Below, in pieces: positions 8,787 through 17,336 of a DNA stretch of 58,030 nucleotides. Both the position numbers and the translations under genes were made by a program. How positions within the stretch are numbered: the stretch's first letter is position 1; each line of letters begins with the position of its first letter. Location: NCBI GenBank assembly GCA_049317725.1, contig JBMOHS010000003.1, positions 1-58,030 of the forward strand, in the 5' to 3' direction. Source of the DNA: CAIOZW01 sp049317725. GTDB lineage: Bacteria; Acidobacteriota; Blastocatellia; RBC074. The notes under the pieces are model-generated. The model was given only the letters and a program-made list of their open reading frames with translations. It searched no databases and had not been told where the DNA came from.

Positions 8787-11204
8787 CTACCCGACGAGAA
8801 CCTCATCAGGCCGGGCGAGGTCATTGCGAGTGGCGGGTCTGTACTGGAGACCGTTGCCATCGACATAGACTTCGATCTGGGAAACTCCATCGAATCGGCC
8901 CGTTAGAAGGGCATCTGCGAGAGGGTCTTCAATAAATTGTTGGAGGGCACGCCGGAGGGGGCGAGCCCCATAACTCCGGTCCGTGCAGGTCTGATCAACG
9001 ATCCACTGGGCCGCCTCCTCCGTCAGAGAGAGGCTTAACCCGCGCGATTGAAGGGTGAGGTTGAGCTGGTCGGTCAGACGAATCACGATCGCCAGCAGGT
9101 CGGCATCGGCCAACGGCTCAAAGACGATGATCTCATCGAGTCGGTTGATGAATTCCGGATTGAAGGTCTCTTGAACCGCCATCCGCACACGATCGCCAGA
9201 CCACTGCAGCGCCTCCTGCCTGGACGATTGAAAGCCGAGTGGACCACCTCTCTGCCCTTGTTGAATAAACCTGGCGCCGATATTGGAGGTCATGATGATG
9301 ATCGCGTGGCGAAAATCGGCGGTATTCCCGAGGGCATCGGTGAGGGTTCCGTCCTCGAAGACCTGCAAGAGAAGGTTGAAGATGTCCGGATGGGCCTTTT
9401 CGATCTCGTCGAGCAGAACGACTGCGTAGGGGTTGCGACGCACCCGCTCGGTCAATTGGCCGCCTTCCTCGTAGCCGACATAGCCCGGCGGGGAGCCGAT
9501 CAGCTTCGAGACCGAGTGCTTCTCCGTGAATTCAGACATATCGAATCGAATCAAAGAGCGCTCAGAGCCGAAGAGGAGGGTGGCAAGGGAGCGGGCAACC
9601 TCCGTCTTGCCGACCCCTGTCGGCCCGAGGAAGAGGAAGGAGCCAACAGGGCGCTGCACGGTCCGCAGGCCCGCCCGCGAGCGGCGAATGGCCCGCGCAA
9701 GCGCGGAGATGGCCGCCTCTTGGCGCACAATGCGCTGCCGCAGATCTTCTTCGATGCGCAGAAGACGGGCGGACTCCTCTTCGCAAAGGGCCGTGACAGG
9801 GATTCCTGTCCAACGGGCAATCACCTGATCGACATCCTGCTTGACCACCAGGGTAAGATCGGTCTCGTCCGGAAATGGCAGTGCGCGATCCAACTCATAC
9901 CTCGACGCCTCTCCAGTCGGGGAGGCGTACCACGCCGAACCTCGCTCCTCAGGAAGGCGGGTCTCTTCGCGAGCGGGTCGACGACGGGGGGGCTGCTCTT
10001 TGTGCAGGCGAAGTTTGACGTGTGCGCCCGCCTCGTCGAGGACATCGATCGCCTTATCGGGGAGGAAGCGATCGGGGAGGTAGCGGCTTGACTGGTAGAC
10101 GGCAGCTTCGATCGCTTCGTTGGCGTAGCGGACTTGATGGAAGGTCTCGTAGCGCTCCCGAATGCCTTCGAGGATGAGGATCGCCTCCTCTTCGCTCGGA
10201 GCGGCGACCCGCACGGCCTGGAACCGGCGCTCCAGCGAGCGGTCTTTCTCGACGGTCTTGCGAAATTCGGCAGGGGTACTCGCACCGATGCACTGCAGAT
10301 CCCCCCGGGAGAGAGCCGGCTTGAGGATGTTGGCAGCATCGAGACTCCCCTCGGCCGATCCGGCCCCGACGAGAGTATGCAGCTCATCGATGAAGACAAT
10401 GTACTGGGGGTTCTCGGCCAATTCGCGCATGATCGTCTTCATGCGCTCCTCGAACTGCCCGCGGTACTTGGTCCCGGCAACGACCAGCCCCAGGTCGAGG
10501 GCGAGAATTCGCTTTTCGGCGAGGAAGACGGGAACCTCCCCGGCGACGATTCGGCAGGCCAACCCCTCGACGATCGCGGTTTTGCCGACGCCAGGCTCGC
10601 CGATCAGGACAGGATTGTTCTTGGTCCGGCGGCAGAGGATCTGCATGACCCGGTCGATCTCTTCCTCGCGCCCGACCAATGGATCGAGCTTTCCTTCGAG
10701 GGCCGCCTCGGTCAGATCCCGGCTGAACTCGGCCAGATTCGGCGTCTCACGCCGCGGGCTGGTCCGTTCGTGCGACGATTGGCGCATCAGCTCCTGGCGA
10801 ATATCGGAGAGGCGAATGCCCCGCTCGTAGAGAATCTCCGCCGCGATCGAGTTCTCCTCGCGCAAGAGCCCGAGCAAGAGATGTTCGGTCCCAATGTGAC
10901 GATGGCCAAGCCGGGTCGACTCCTCGGCGGAAAAGGCGAGGACTCGCTTGGCCTCGCCCGAGAGTGGCAGATCGATCGTGCTTGAGACACGATCCCGCAG
11001 GACTGTCCGCCCCTCGATCTCCTTGCGGATGGCGTCGATGTTGACTTGGGCCCGGTGGAGAAACCGATTCGTCAGGCTCTTGTCCTCCCGGATCAGCCCC
11101 AAGAGGATGTGTTCGGCCTCGATCTGCGAAGCACCAAACTGACTCGCTTCGTAGCGGGCAAAGAAGATGACCCGCCGGGCTTTCTCTGTGTATCGCTCGA
11201 ACAT
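8787..11204 (-). CDS. clpC: Clp protease ATPase subunit, ClpC type
   Basis: AAA+ unfoldase feeding substrates to ClpP. The 805-aa protein has a double Clp-N domain (about 1-145), AAA1 with Walker A GEPGVGKT at 202-209 and Walker B VFIDE near 270-274, AAA2 with GPTGVGKT at 527-534 and VVLLDE at 595-600, and an LGF tripeptide at 656-658 in the ClpP-docking loop. The middle region usually holding a UVR or coiled-coil M domain is replaced by a short Pro/Arg-rich stretch (about 401-435), so adaptor control may differ from Bacillus ClpC. Start ATG at 11204 has GGAG 8 nt upstream and begins with the typical MFERYTEKAR. It follows the LolD-like gene by 85 nt. Confidence 0.93.
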   Translation of the reverse strand: MFERYTEKARRVIFFARYEASQFGASQIEAEHILLGLIREDKSLTNRFLHRAQVNIDAIRKEIEGRTVLRDRVSSTIDLPLSGEAKRVLAFSAEESTRLGHRHIGTEHLLLGLLREENSIAAEILYERGIRLSDIRQELMRQSSHERTSPRRETPNLAEFSRDLTEAALEGKLDPLVGREEEIDRVMQILCRRTKNNPVLIGEPGVGKTAIVEGLACRIVAGEVPVFLAEKRILALDLGLVVAGTKYRGQFEERMKTIMRELAENPQYIVFIDELHTLVGAGSAEGSLDAANILKPALSRGDLQCIGASTPAEFRKTVEKDRSLERRFQAVRVAAPSEEEAILILEGIRERYETFHQVRYANEAIEAAVYQSSRYLPDRFLPDKAIDVLDEAGAHVKLRLHKEQPPRRRPAREETRLPEERGSAWYASPTGEASRYELDRALPFPDETDLTLVVKQDVDQVIARWTGIPVTALCEEESARLLRIEEDLRQRIVRQEAAISALARAIRRSRAGLRTVQRPVGSFLFLGPTGVGKTEVARSLATLLFGSERSLIRFDMSEFTEKHSVSKLIGSPPGYVGYEEGGQLTERVRRNPYAVVLLDEIEKAHPDIFNLLLQVFEDGTLTDALGNTADFRHAIIIMTSNIGARFIQQGQRGGPLGFQSSRQEALQWSGDRVRMAVQETFNPEFINRLDEIIVFEPLADADLLAIVIRLTDQLNLTLQSRGLSLSLTEEAAQWIVDQTCTDRSYGARPLRRALQQFIEDPLADALLTGRFDGVSQIEVYVDGNGLQYRPATRNDLARPDEVLVG

Positions 11205-11289
11205 CTGCGCTTCTCCACTCCCGATTTCGTTTGCCACTGAGGCGATGAGCGGTTCCCTCGCGCAACGGAGCGAACGCGCCATGGAGACT

Positions 11290-12027
11290 TCAGCTGGAGG
11301 AGGAGTCCACCAACCGCCGATCCGCCAGCAGGAGGACCCGGTCACAGGCGGCAGCCAAGTCTTCGTTATGGGTCACCAGGATGGCTGTCAATCGCTCCTC
11401 CCGGCGCAATTCGAGGAGCAGTTGTAAGATATCTGCCCCCGTCCGGTGATCAAGGTTCCCGGTCGGCTCGTCCGCGAGGAGGAGACACGGTGCCGCGACG
11501 AGCGCTCGCGCCAAGGCCACCCGCTGCTGCTCACCGCCCGAGAGGGCCCCCGGACGGTGAGCAGCCCGACCAGCCAACCCCACCCGGGCGATCAAGTCCC
11601 CAGCCCGCACACGTGCCTCCCGACGCCCGAGCCCGCCGATCAGCAGCGGCATCATCACGTTCTCAAGCGCGGTAAATTCAGGAAGGAGGTGGTGAAATTG
11701 AAACACGAACCCGATCTGCCGATTGCGGAACGTCGATAAGTCTAGCTCAGAGGTTTTTGTGATGTCAAACCCGTCGATCCGGACGCTTCCGGCGGTCGGT
11801 CGGTCGAGCCCGCCGAGCAGATGAAGGAGGGTCGACTTCCCCGCCCCGGAAGCCCCAACGATCGCAACCATCTCTCCAGACCGGATCGTCAGTGAGAGGT
11901 CCTCCAGAATAGGAATCTCCGTCTCAGCCAAGCGGTAGGCCTTGGTGAGCCCCTCGGCTTCGAGCAGAATCCGGTCCTCACCGCGAACCCGACTCCTGAC
12001 GGGGGATGGAGAAGGTGGCTGTTTCAT
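11290..12027 (-). CDS. LolD/MacB-type ABC transporter ATPase
   Basis: Nucleotide-binding subunit of the lipoprotein-release/MacB group. Walker A GASGAGKST at 58-66, Q-loop followed by the LolD-like FHHLLPEFTALENVMMPL at 111-128, signature LSGGEQQR at 162-169, Walker B LLLADEP at 182-188, and H-loop THNED near 215-220. The 245-aa length fits LolD. Its ATG overlaps the stop of the upstream gene (ATGA), indicating translational coupling. No FtsX-fold permease (LolC/LolE or MacB) is adjacent; the coupled gene is an unknown single-span membrane protein. It could serve a distant LolCE or form a complex with that protein. Confidence 0.88.
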   Translation of the reverse strand: MKQPPSPSPVRSRVRGEDRILLEAEGLTKAYRLAETEIPILEDLSLTIRSGEMVAIVGASGAGKSTLLHLLGGLDRPTAGSVRIDGFDITKTSELDLSTFRNRQIGFVFQFHHLLPEFTALENVMMPLLIGGLGRREARVRAGDLIARVGLAGRAAHRPGALSGGEQQRVALARALVAAPCLLLADEPTGNLDHRTGADILQLLLELRREERLTAILVTHNEDLAAACDRVLLLADRRLVDSSSS

Positions 12028-13910
12028 GGTCGTGATGACCCTCCTGCTGGACCGGTCGCGACCGCCTCGGAAAGGGTCTTGCCCATTTCAGCGATGAGCG
12101 GAAAAGTACCGAAGGAAGAATGGGTCTCGACGAGGAGCCCATCGGTCAGCAGGGCGGTGCCGCGCACCGCCCAGGGCAAAGGAGTCCGCACGGCACCGGT
12201 GGAGGTCATCCCTTCCAACGGTTTTGTGCCGTTGACGAGCTGCTCGAGGATTGCTCGGAGCCGTTCGCGCTCCTCGTCTTCGCGGAAGTAGTGGCGCACC
12301 AGAAAGGGCGATGACGGGAGGGGATCGGCGAGGACAGGGGTCTCCCTCCAGGCTGGCGTCGCCAGGATCGACCCCGCCGAGTTCCGCCGATCGACCCAAC
12401 CACGCAGAACTGTCGGGCCCCCCCGCAGCAGCAGATCGTCAAGGAGGAGGGTCGCCGGATCTCCTGCCGCCTCGGGCAGGACGAGCCTCCCTCGCGCCAG
12501 CTCTTCAACCTCACGGACTCCCTTTTGTTGAGGCCCGTCTGGAGATGGTACGTTCAATGCGGAAGTCCCGCCGCGCGTCGACATCAACCAGACCCGCTCC
12601 TCCGGCGTTGCACCGAGCGTCACGGCGACCAGTCCATCCCCGATCGACGTCGCTGGTACAGGGGGAGATTGGCGATCAAGCAGCGTCCGCCGGACGCCGA
12701 GGACTGCCTGGTGGAGGAGGAAGCTCTCAGCCAACCCAAGGCGCGCCGAGAGCGCAGCCTCGACCGACTGGAGGGTGCCGAGCGGATCAGCGACCCGAAA
12801 GACGGTCCAGTCGATTGCGTCGGCGGGAACCAGCGCCAGTTGGCGGGCAGGCTCGTCGCCAAGTCGCAGCGACGGCGCAATCTGGTCGATCAGATCCTGG
12901 TTGAGCTGGACCAGCGTTTGTGTACGAGCCCGCCCCTCCAGATGGGCCTCGGCGAAGGCGATCCCGTGGAAGAGGCGGGGAGCGATGGCGGTCACTGCCT
13001 CTCCCAGCGCGCCAACCAGTCGACCCGTTTCCCCGACTGATTGCGTGCTCTCCATTGGGGAGAGCACGAGATGTGCTCCCGAACGGAGCAGCCGGGTGCC
13101 TCCATCGGCGGTGACATATCCATAAAGAGATGGAGAAGCAGAGGACGTCGTGACGATCCGTTGACGTGCCTGACGCCAGTAGAATTCTCCGGCCAGATTG
13201 GGAACTCGGCCGAGGTGGGCATCGAGGCAGGCGCGCAGGGCTGCGGACTGGTTGCTGACCATCCAGTACCCTTCTGCCCGGGCAATATAGAGGCCAATCT
13301 CTCCGGTCTCTGCGGTTTTTATGGATTCCCGTGGGTGATAACTGACGATCTCAACACCGCCGTACCGTTCGCGCCGTTCCTCGGTCGCCCCCAACATCTG
13401 CTCGACCAATGGTTGGAGCCGGGGCCCCCTCTCCACTCCCCACTGGCGTGGTGCCTCGGCGAGAAGAGTCCAATGTGGGCGAACCAACTCTCCGCGAAGC
13501 TCGAGCGCCATCAGGACCAGCCCCCATCGCCCCTCCAGCAGATCGGCGGTCTCCCCCGTTGCCTTCACCATCCAATCCACTACACCATTGGGCCACAGAC
13601 GATTCCACCAGGTCGACTCCCGGTTGTTACCTTTCGGCGAGACAAGCGGCCACGCCTTGAGTGACGTCAAGTGGCCAAGGAGCGCCGTCCCGGACTCGAC
13701 CTCGAGATAGCCCATCGCCGAACTGGGAACAGACTGGGCAAGGCTCTCCTGACGGGGGGGGCGCAGGGCCCACCAAGCAACCAGAGAGAGGGAGACCACT
13801 CCAGCCACGGCGACGCCGATCCGCCACCATCGTCTGCTTCCCAGCCGAGGGCGCTGCGGTTCGTGGCTCACCGGCGGACTTGTCTCCTGGTTCGACTCTT
13901 GACTCGTCAT
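12024..13910 (-). CDS. membrane-anchored protein of unknown function
   Basis: A 628-aa protein I do not recognise firmly; the layout recalls large uncharacterised DUF3352-like proteins. Residues 1-29 are cytoplasmic and Ser/Gln/Pro-rich. One transmembrane segment lies at about 30-49 (WWRIGVAVAGVVSLSLVAWW), followed by a large extracytoplasmic region with no cysteine pattern or catalytic motif I can name. ATG at 13910 was chosen (GAGGGG just upstream); a GTG nine codons earlier is possible. It is translationally coupled to the LolD-like ATPase by a 4-nt overlap, suggesting a joint role at the cytoplasmic membrane. Confidence 0.75.
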   Translation of the reverse strand: MTSQESNQETSPPVSHEPQRPRLGSRRWWRIGVAVAGVVSLSLVAWWALRPPRQESLAQSVPSSAMGYLEVESGTALLGHLTSLKAWPLVSPKGNNRESTWWNRLWPNGVVDWMVKATGETADLLEGRWGLVLMALELRGELVRPHWTLLAEAPRQWGVERGPRLQPLVEQMLGATEERRERYGGVEIVSYHPRESIKTAETGEIGLYIARAEGYWMVSNQSAALRACLDAHLGRVPNLAGEFYWRQARQRIVTTSSASPSLYGYVTADGGTRLLRSGAHLVLSPMESTQSVGETGRLVGALGEAVTAIAPRLFHGIAFAEAHLEGRARTQTLVQLNQDLIDQIAPSLRLGDEPARQLALVPADAIDWTVFRVADPLGTLQSVEAALSARLGLAESFLLHQAVLGVRRTLLDRQSPPVPATSIGDGLVAVTLGATPEERVWLMSTRGGTSALNVPSPDGPQQKGVREVEELARGRLVLPEAAGDPATLLLDDLLLRGGPTVLRGWVDRRNSAGSILATPAWRETPVLADPLPSSPFLVRHYFREDEERERLRAILEQLVNGTKPLEGMTSTGAVRTPLPWAVRGTALLTDGLLVETHSSFGTFPLIAEMGKTLSEAVATGPAGGSSRP

Positions 13911-14065
13911 TGACCCCTCTTTCCAAATCAACGACACTACTTTAGCAGCGAGCTACCAAGCTGAGAAGAGGGGAAGAATCGGACAAGAAGAGGAATGGCA
14001 GACACGCCGGGACAGAGGATCTACCTAAACGACCCTCGTAACGGAGGGTTTGACGGGAGGACCGC

Positions 14066-14596
14066 TTGATCGAGCTCTTTTTGATGCGCCACGGAATTGC
14101 GCTTGATCTGGGCATAAACGGAATCTTTCGGGATGAAGACCGCCCTTTGAGCGAAGTGGGGCGGAGAAAGATGCAAGAGGCGGCCCTGGGCGTGCGCTGG
14201 CTCGATCCCAGGCTCACCCTGATCTTGACCAGCCCCCTGCTCCGCTGTCAGGAGACGGCGGAGATCGTCGCGACCACCCTTGGGATGCAGGAGAGCGTCA
14301 AAACCCTTGACGCGCTCGCCCCGGGCCAGGGGTTTCTCCCACACGACGGCGCCGTTCCGCGCGTCATCGCAGATCTCGCCGCCTCTTCCTTCGAGCGCGC
14401 CCTGCTCGTTGGCCACCTCCCAGACCTTTCCGAGTTGGCCTCCTGGCTGCTAACTGGCCACCGCAGCTTGAACGTCGAGTTCAAGCGGGGTACCCTCTGT
14501 CTGATCGAAGTGACAAGTCTGCCGCCGCGTGGCCCCGGCCGCTTGCGTTGGGCCTTGTCACCGGGCCAACTGCGCCGGCTTGGCCAGCGCCATTGA
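14066..14596 (+). CDS. sixA: SixA-type phosphohistidine phosphatase
   Basis: Histidine phosphatase (phosphoglycerate-mutase fold) acting on phosphohistidine proteins such as HPt domains. The 176-aa protein has the catalytic RHG at 8-10 (LFLMRHG), SPLLRCQETAE with the second conserved Arg near 56-64, and the second catalytic His117 in VGHLPDLSEL. Family length is about 160 aa. The start is TTG at 14066, preceded by GGGAGG at 5 nt; no ATG is available near the N-terminus. It is divergent from the upstream membrane-protein gene. Confidence 0.88.
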   Translation: MIELFLMRHGIALDLGINGIFRDEDRPLSEVGRRKMQEAALGVRWLDPRLTLILTSPLLRCQETAEIVATTLGMQESVKTLDALAPGQGFLPHDGAVPRVIADLAASSFERALLVGHLPDLSELASWLLTGHRSLNVEFKRGTLCLIEVTSLPPRGPGRLRWALSPGQLRRLGQRH

Positions 14597-14608
14597 GATA
14601 CCGCCCCC

Positions 14609-14677
14609 GAAGAGAAGAGTAGTGAAGAGTAGAGAAGAGAAGACTAGAAAAGTAGAGAGGATCGAGAAGAGAAAGGA
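14609..14677 (+). other. polypurine (GA-rich) leader tract
   Basis: Sixty-nine bases made almost entirely of G and A, with imperfect repeats of AGAAGAG and AGAGTAG, between sixA and the DsbA-like gene. It ends in the ribosome-binding site AAGGA. The tract is unlikely to fold and may keep the leader single-stranded. Confidence 0.7.
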
Positions 14678-14687
14678 CTCTGATGCT

Positions 14688-15392
14688 ATGAATCGCTGGT
14701 TGCCGCTGATGATCATTCTGAGCGTTCTGCTCCTTGCTGCTGGAGGAGGAGTCTGGCTGTATCAATCGTCTCAACAGTCCTCCAATCAGAGTGCCGCGCC
14801 GTCAGAGTCCTCGTCGGCATCCACAACCGGGGAGACGCCACCATCGGCCGCCTCTCCGCTGCCTGGCCCAACAGCGACCCCAGGCCCTGTCGAAAGACGA
14901 AGTGTCGTCACCCTCGAAGAGTTCGGGGACTACCAGTGCCCGCCGTGCGGTCAGCTCCATCCTGAGCTGACCATCCTCAAGAAGGAGTTCGGGGAACGGC
15001 TGCGCTTCGTCTATCGCCACTTCCCGCTGATCCAGATTCACCCGAACGCGCAACCGGCCGCACTCGCCGCCGTGGCCGCCAGCTTCCAGGGCAGTTTCTG
15101 GGAGATGCACAATCTGCTCTATCAGAACCAGTCGACTTGGAGCGGACTGCCTGACATCGTTCCGCAGGTCACCCAGTATGCACGGCAGGCTGGGTTGGAC
15201 GTTCCGCGGTTTCTCAACGATATGCAGAGCCCTCGTGCATTCGCTGTCGTCAGTGCCGATCAGCGGGAGGGCACGAGTCGGAATGTGACGGGAACCCCGA
15301 CCCTCCTGATCAACGGCGAGATGCTCCCTTTTGAAAGCTACAGCCTGGATCAACTGCGACGGGAGATCGATCGTCGATTGCTGCCCCGCTAG
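14688..15392 (+). CDS. DsbA-like thioredoxin-fold protein, membrane-anchored
   Basis: A 234-aa extracytoplasmic thiol-disulfide oxidoreductase of the DsbA/DSBA-like (Thioredoxin_4) group. The N-terminal transmembrane anchor covers about 5-25, then a Ser/Thr/Pro linker to residue 68. The thioredoxin domain has the active site CPPC at 84-87 (DYQCPPCGQLHPEL) and the cis-proline loop in VTGTPTLLING. ATG at 14688 was chosen because it gives a clean signal/anchor and AAGGA stands 10 nt upstream; the open frame upstream runs through the GA tract. It is tail-to-tail with a VKOR gene, the expected re-oxidising partner. Confidence 0.9.
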   Translation: MNRWLPLMIILSVLLLAAGGGVWLYQSSQQSSNQSAAPSESSSASTTGETPPSAASPLPGPTATPGPVERRSVVTLEEFGDYQCPPCGQLHPELTILKKEFGERLRFVYRHFPLIQIHPNAQPAALAAVAASFQGSFWEMHNLLYQNQSTWSGLPDIVPQVTQYARQAGLDVPRFLNDMQSPRAFAVVSADQREGTSRNVTGTPTLLINGEMLPFESYSLDQLRREIDRRLLPR

Positions 15393-15856
15393 TCGCGACT
15401 CCCTGGAGCTCCTGCCTCGTCCGCCACGGCCCTCCATCCGAGGAGCGAGAGCAGCACGATCAGCAGGGTAGCACTGGCCGAGAGCAGGCAGAAAGAGCAG
15501 TAGGCCCGCAACACAAACGCCTGCAGGTAGAGGAACCAGAGGGTCGCTGCCCCCATGAGCCCAGCCTGCAGACACAAGAGAAGGCGCCAGCGGCGGCCCT
15601 CTTTCGCGTCCGCAAAGAGAATCAGGATCGCCAGACTGAAGACGAGGAAATAAGCAATCGCCCCGTATGCCGCGGTTGGAACCCCTCCGATCGCGGCGTA
15701 CCGACTGGACAACACCGCCGAGCAACCCTTGACGATCGTGCAACGCACGCTCTGCCCGGTGAGGTGCTGGACCGTCAGATAGACGGCGTCGCCTAACCCA
15801 ACCAGTGAAGCCCCGAGCACACCACCATCAATCAACCTCCGACGTGACCATTTCAT
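15389..15856 (-). CDS. vitamin K epoxide reductase (VKOR) family protein
   Basis: Integral membrane protein that re-oxidises DsbA-like proteins using quinone. The 155-aa bacterial VKOR has four or five membrane spans, loop cysteines C39 and C45 in CTIVKGCSAVLSS, and the redox pair C120-x-x-C123 in AYCSFCLLSA. Start taken at ATG 15856 to match family length; an in-frame ATG at 15889 is an alternative with GGGGACGGAG upstream. It is convergent with the DsbA-like gene, and both stop codons share the palindrome CTAG at 15389-15392. Confidence 0.9.
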   Translation of the reverse strand: MKWSRRRLIDGGVLGASLVGLGDAVYLTVQHLTGQSVRCTIVKGCSAVLSSRYAAIGGVPTAAYGAIAYFLVFSLAILILFADAKEGRRWRLLLCLQAGLMGAATLWFLYLQAFVLRAYCSFCLLSASATLLIVLLSLLGWRAVADEAGAPGSRD

Positions 15857-15899
15857 CACGGACTCTCTCCCTCTTCCCAGAGTCTTCATGCTCCGTCCC

Positions 15900-15920
15900 C
15901 TTCGCGACTTCGCGTAAGAC
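15900..15920. repeat. short GC-rich intergenic repeat, copy 1
   Basis: The segment reads CTTCGCG, then A, then CTTCGCGTAAG. A near-identical segment occurs at 20971-20991 (CTTCGCG, C, CTTCGCGTGAG). Both lie between genes and are followed within 25 nt by CACCTC. This suggests two members of a dispersed intergenic family. Confidence 0.5.
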
Positions 15921-16085
15921 TTTTCCCTCTCACCTCCTGGAGGTCCCTCTTTTTCACAGCGCAGTCCGAAGCCTACCCTGCCCCCCATTCTTTGCCTCTC
16001 CCGAGGGGAGTCGACAAAGCAGGGGCACTCCCGTCATACTAGGGGCTTGACGAACCAAATGTAACTCGGCGCCAGAAGGAGGCAT

Positions 16086-17336
16086 GTGAGCTGGACGACT
16101 GCTGAAAAATTTCTTTTGAGCGGCCTGCTTCCAACCACGGCCAGCAGCCACCGCTTGCGTCGTCTGCTGACCGAACGGGCGACGACGATCGATTGGGAGG
16201 TGGTGCGCAGCCGTGGGAGCCACCTACAGGTCCTTCCGCTCGTCCGGTTCAACCTGACACAGGCGCACGGGGACCAAGGAGATCTGACCTTACGCTTGCC
16301 CTCCGACCTGCGAACCTACCTGCGAAGCCAGGCGGAGGAGTGGGCCGCCCGCGAGTTGGCCTACCTGCACGAGGTTCGCCACCTGATCGGCTTGCTCCAG
16401 GCACAAGGGATCCCGTCCCTGCCACTCAAGGGGGCCGCGCTGATGCTGGCCGGTTACTACCCGCAACCGGGGCTGCGTCCAGCCGTCGACATCGACCTCC
16501 TCGTCGCCCCGGAGGATGTGCAGGCCGCCGATGCGCTCCTCGCCCGGTATGAGTATCGCCCCCTGCCCGGGCAGCGTAAAGTCCGCGACAGTCAGCGACT
16601 TCCCAATCAACGCAACCATCTCTGGCCCCGGCGGGGCCGCTCCGGAATTGTCGTCGAGCTGCACCACCGGGCCTTCCAAGTCGTCGCGAGCGAGGCAGAG
16701 GTTGGATTCCCAGAGTTGTGGGGACGCGCGCGCTCGATCGGCGCGGGCTTCCTGCCCCTCCCCTCACCTGGGGACCTCGCCCTGCACCTGATCCACCACA
16801 GCATGGTCGATCTGCAGAGCGGCCATCTCATTCTGCGGACGCTCGCCGACCTCTTCTTCCTTGCCCGCAAAGCTCCAGAAAGCTTCGACCAAGCCCGCCG
16901 GCTCGCCGCACAACTGGGCTTCCCGGGCATCGTCCCCCTGGCCGAACAGGCCGTCCACCATCTCGAGGTAGCCAATCTCGAAGCCCTCGAGGTCGACGCC
17001 GCGCACCCGGACCTTGCCTTGCTCTTCGAGACGGCCATGCTGCCCTCCCACGAGCAGCTCGCCGAAGCGGCGCGCTTCTTCGAGTACTTTGACTTGGCGC
17101 GGCACCCCCGGAGGAAGATCCAGGCGCTGGCAGGCTTTCTAGCTCCGTCGTGGGAGCATCTCCACCAGCTCTATGGGCGTACAGAACCGACCGACCCATC
17201 CCGACCAGCCGTCTCCCGCTGGCACTACCTGCGTCGACCGTTCGATCTGCTGCGTCGAGTCGACTGGCGAAGCCTCCGACCGGCGATGGTGCGGCGGGTT
17301 CGCCACTGGAAGCGTCTGCCTACCCGGCAGGATTGA
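16086..17336 (+). CDS. nucleotidyltransferase-fold family protein (NTP_transf_5-like)
   Basis: A 416-aa protein with the family pattern LKG at 114-116, a PGLRP turn and the DIDLLV metal-binding motif at 135-140, as in the uncharacterised PF14907-like nucleotidyltransferases found in Acidobacteriota and other phyla. The substrate is not known. The start is GTG at 16086, with AAGGAGG ending only 3 nt before it, so the real start could be slightly downstream. Rich in Leu/Arg/His with no membrane span. Its 3' end overlaps the convergent protease gene by 17 nt. Confidence 0.75.
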   Translation: MSWTTAEKFLLSGLLPTTASSHRLRRLLTERATTIDWEVVRSRGSHLQVLPLVRFNLTQAHGDQGDLTLRLPSDLRTYLRSQAEEWAARELAYLHEVRHLIGLLQAQGIPSLPLKGAALMLAGYYPQPGLRPAVDIDLLVAPEDVQAADALLARYEYRPLPGQRKVRDSQRLPNQRNHLWPRRGRSGIVVELHHRAFQVVASEAEVGFPELWGRARSIGAGFLPLPSPGDLALHLIHHSMVDLQSGHLILRTLADLFFLARKAPESFDQARRLAAQLGFPGIVPLAEQAVHHLEVANLEALEVDAAHPDLALLFETAMLPSHEQLAEAARFFEYFDLARHPRRKIQALAGFLAPSWEHLHQLYGRTEPTDPSRPAVSRWHYLRRPFDLLRRVDWRSLRPAMVRRVRHWKRLPTRQD

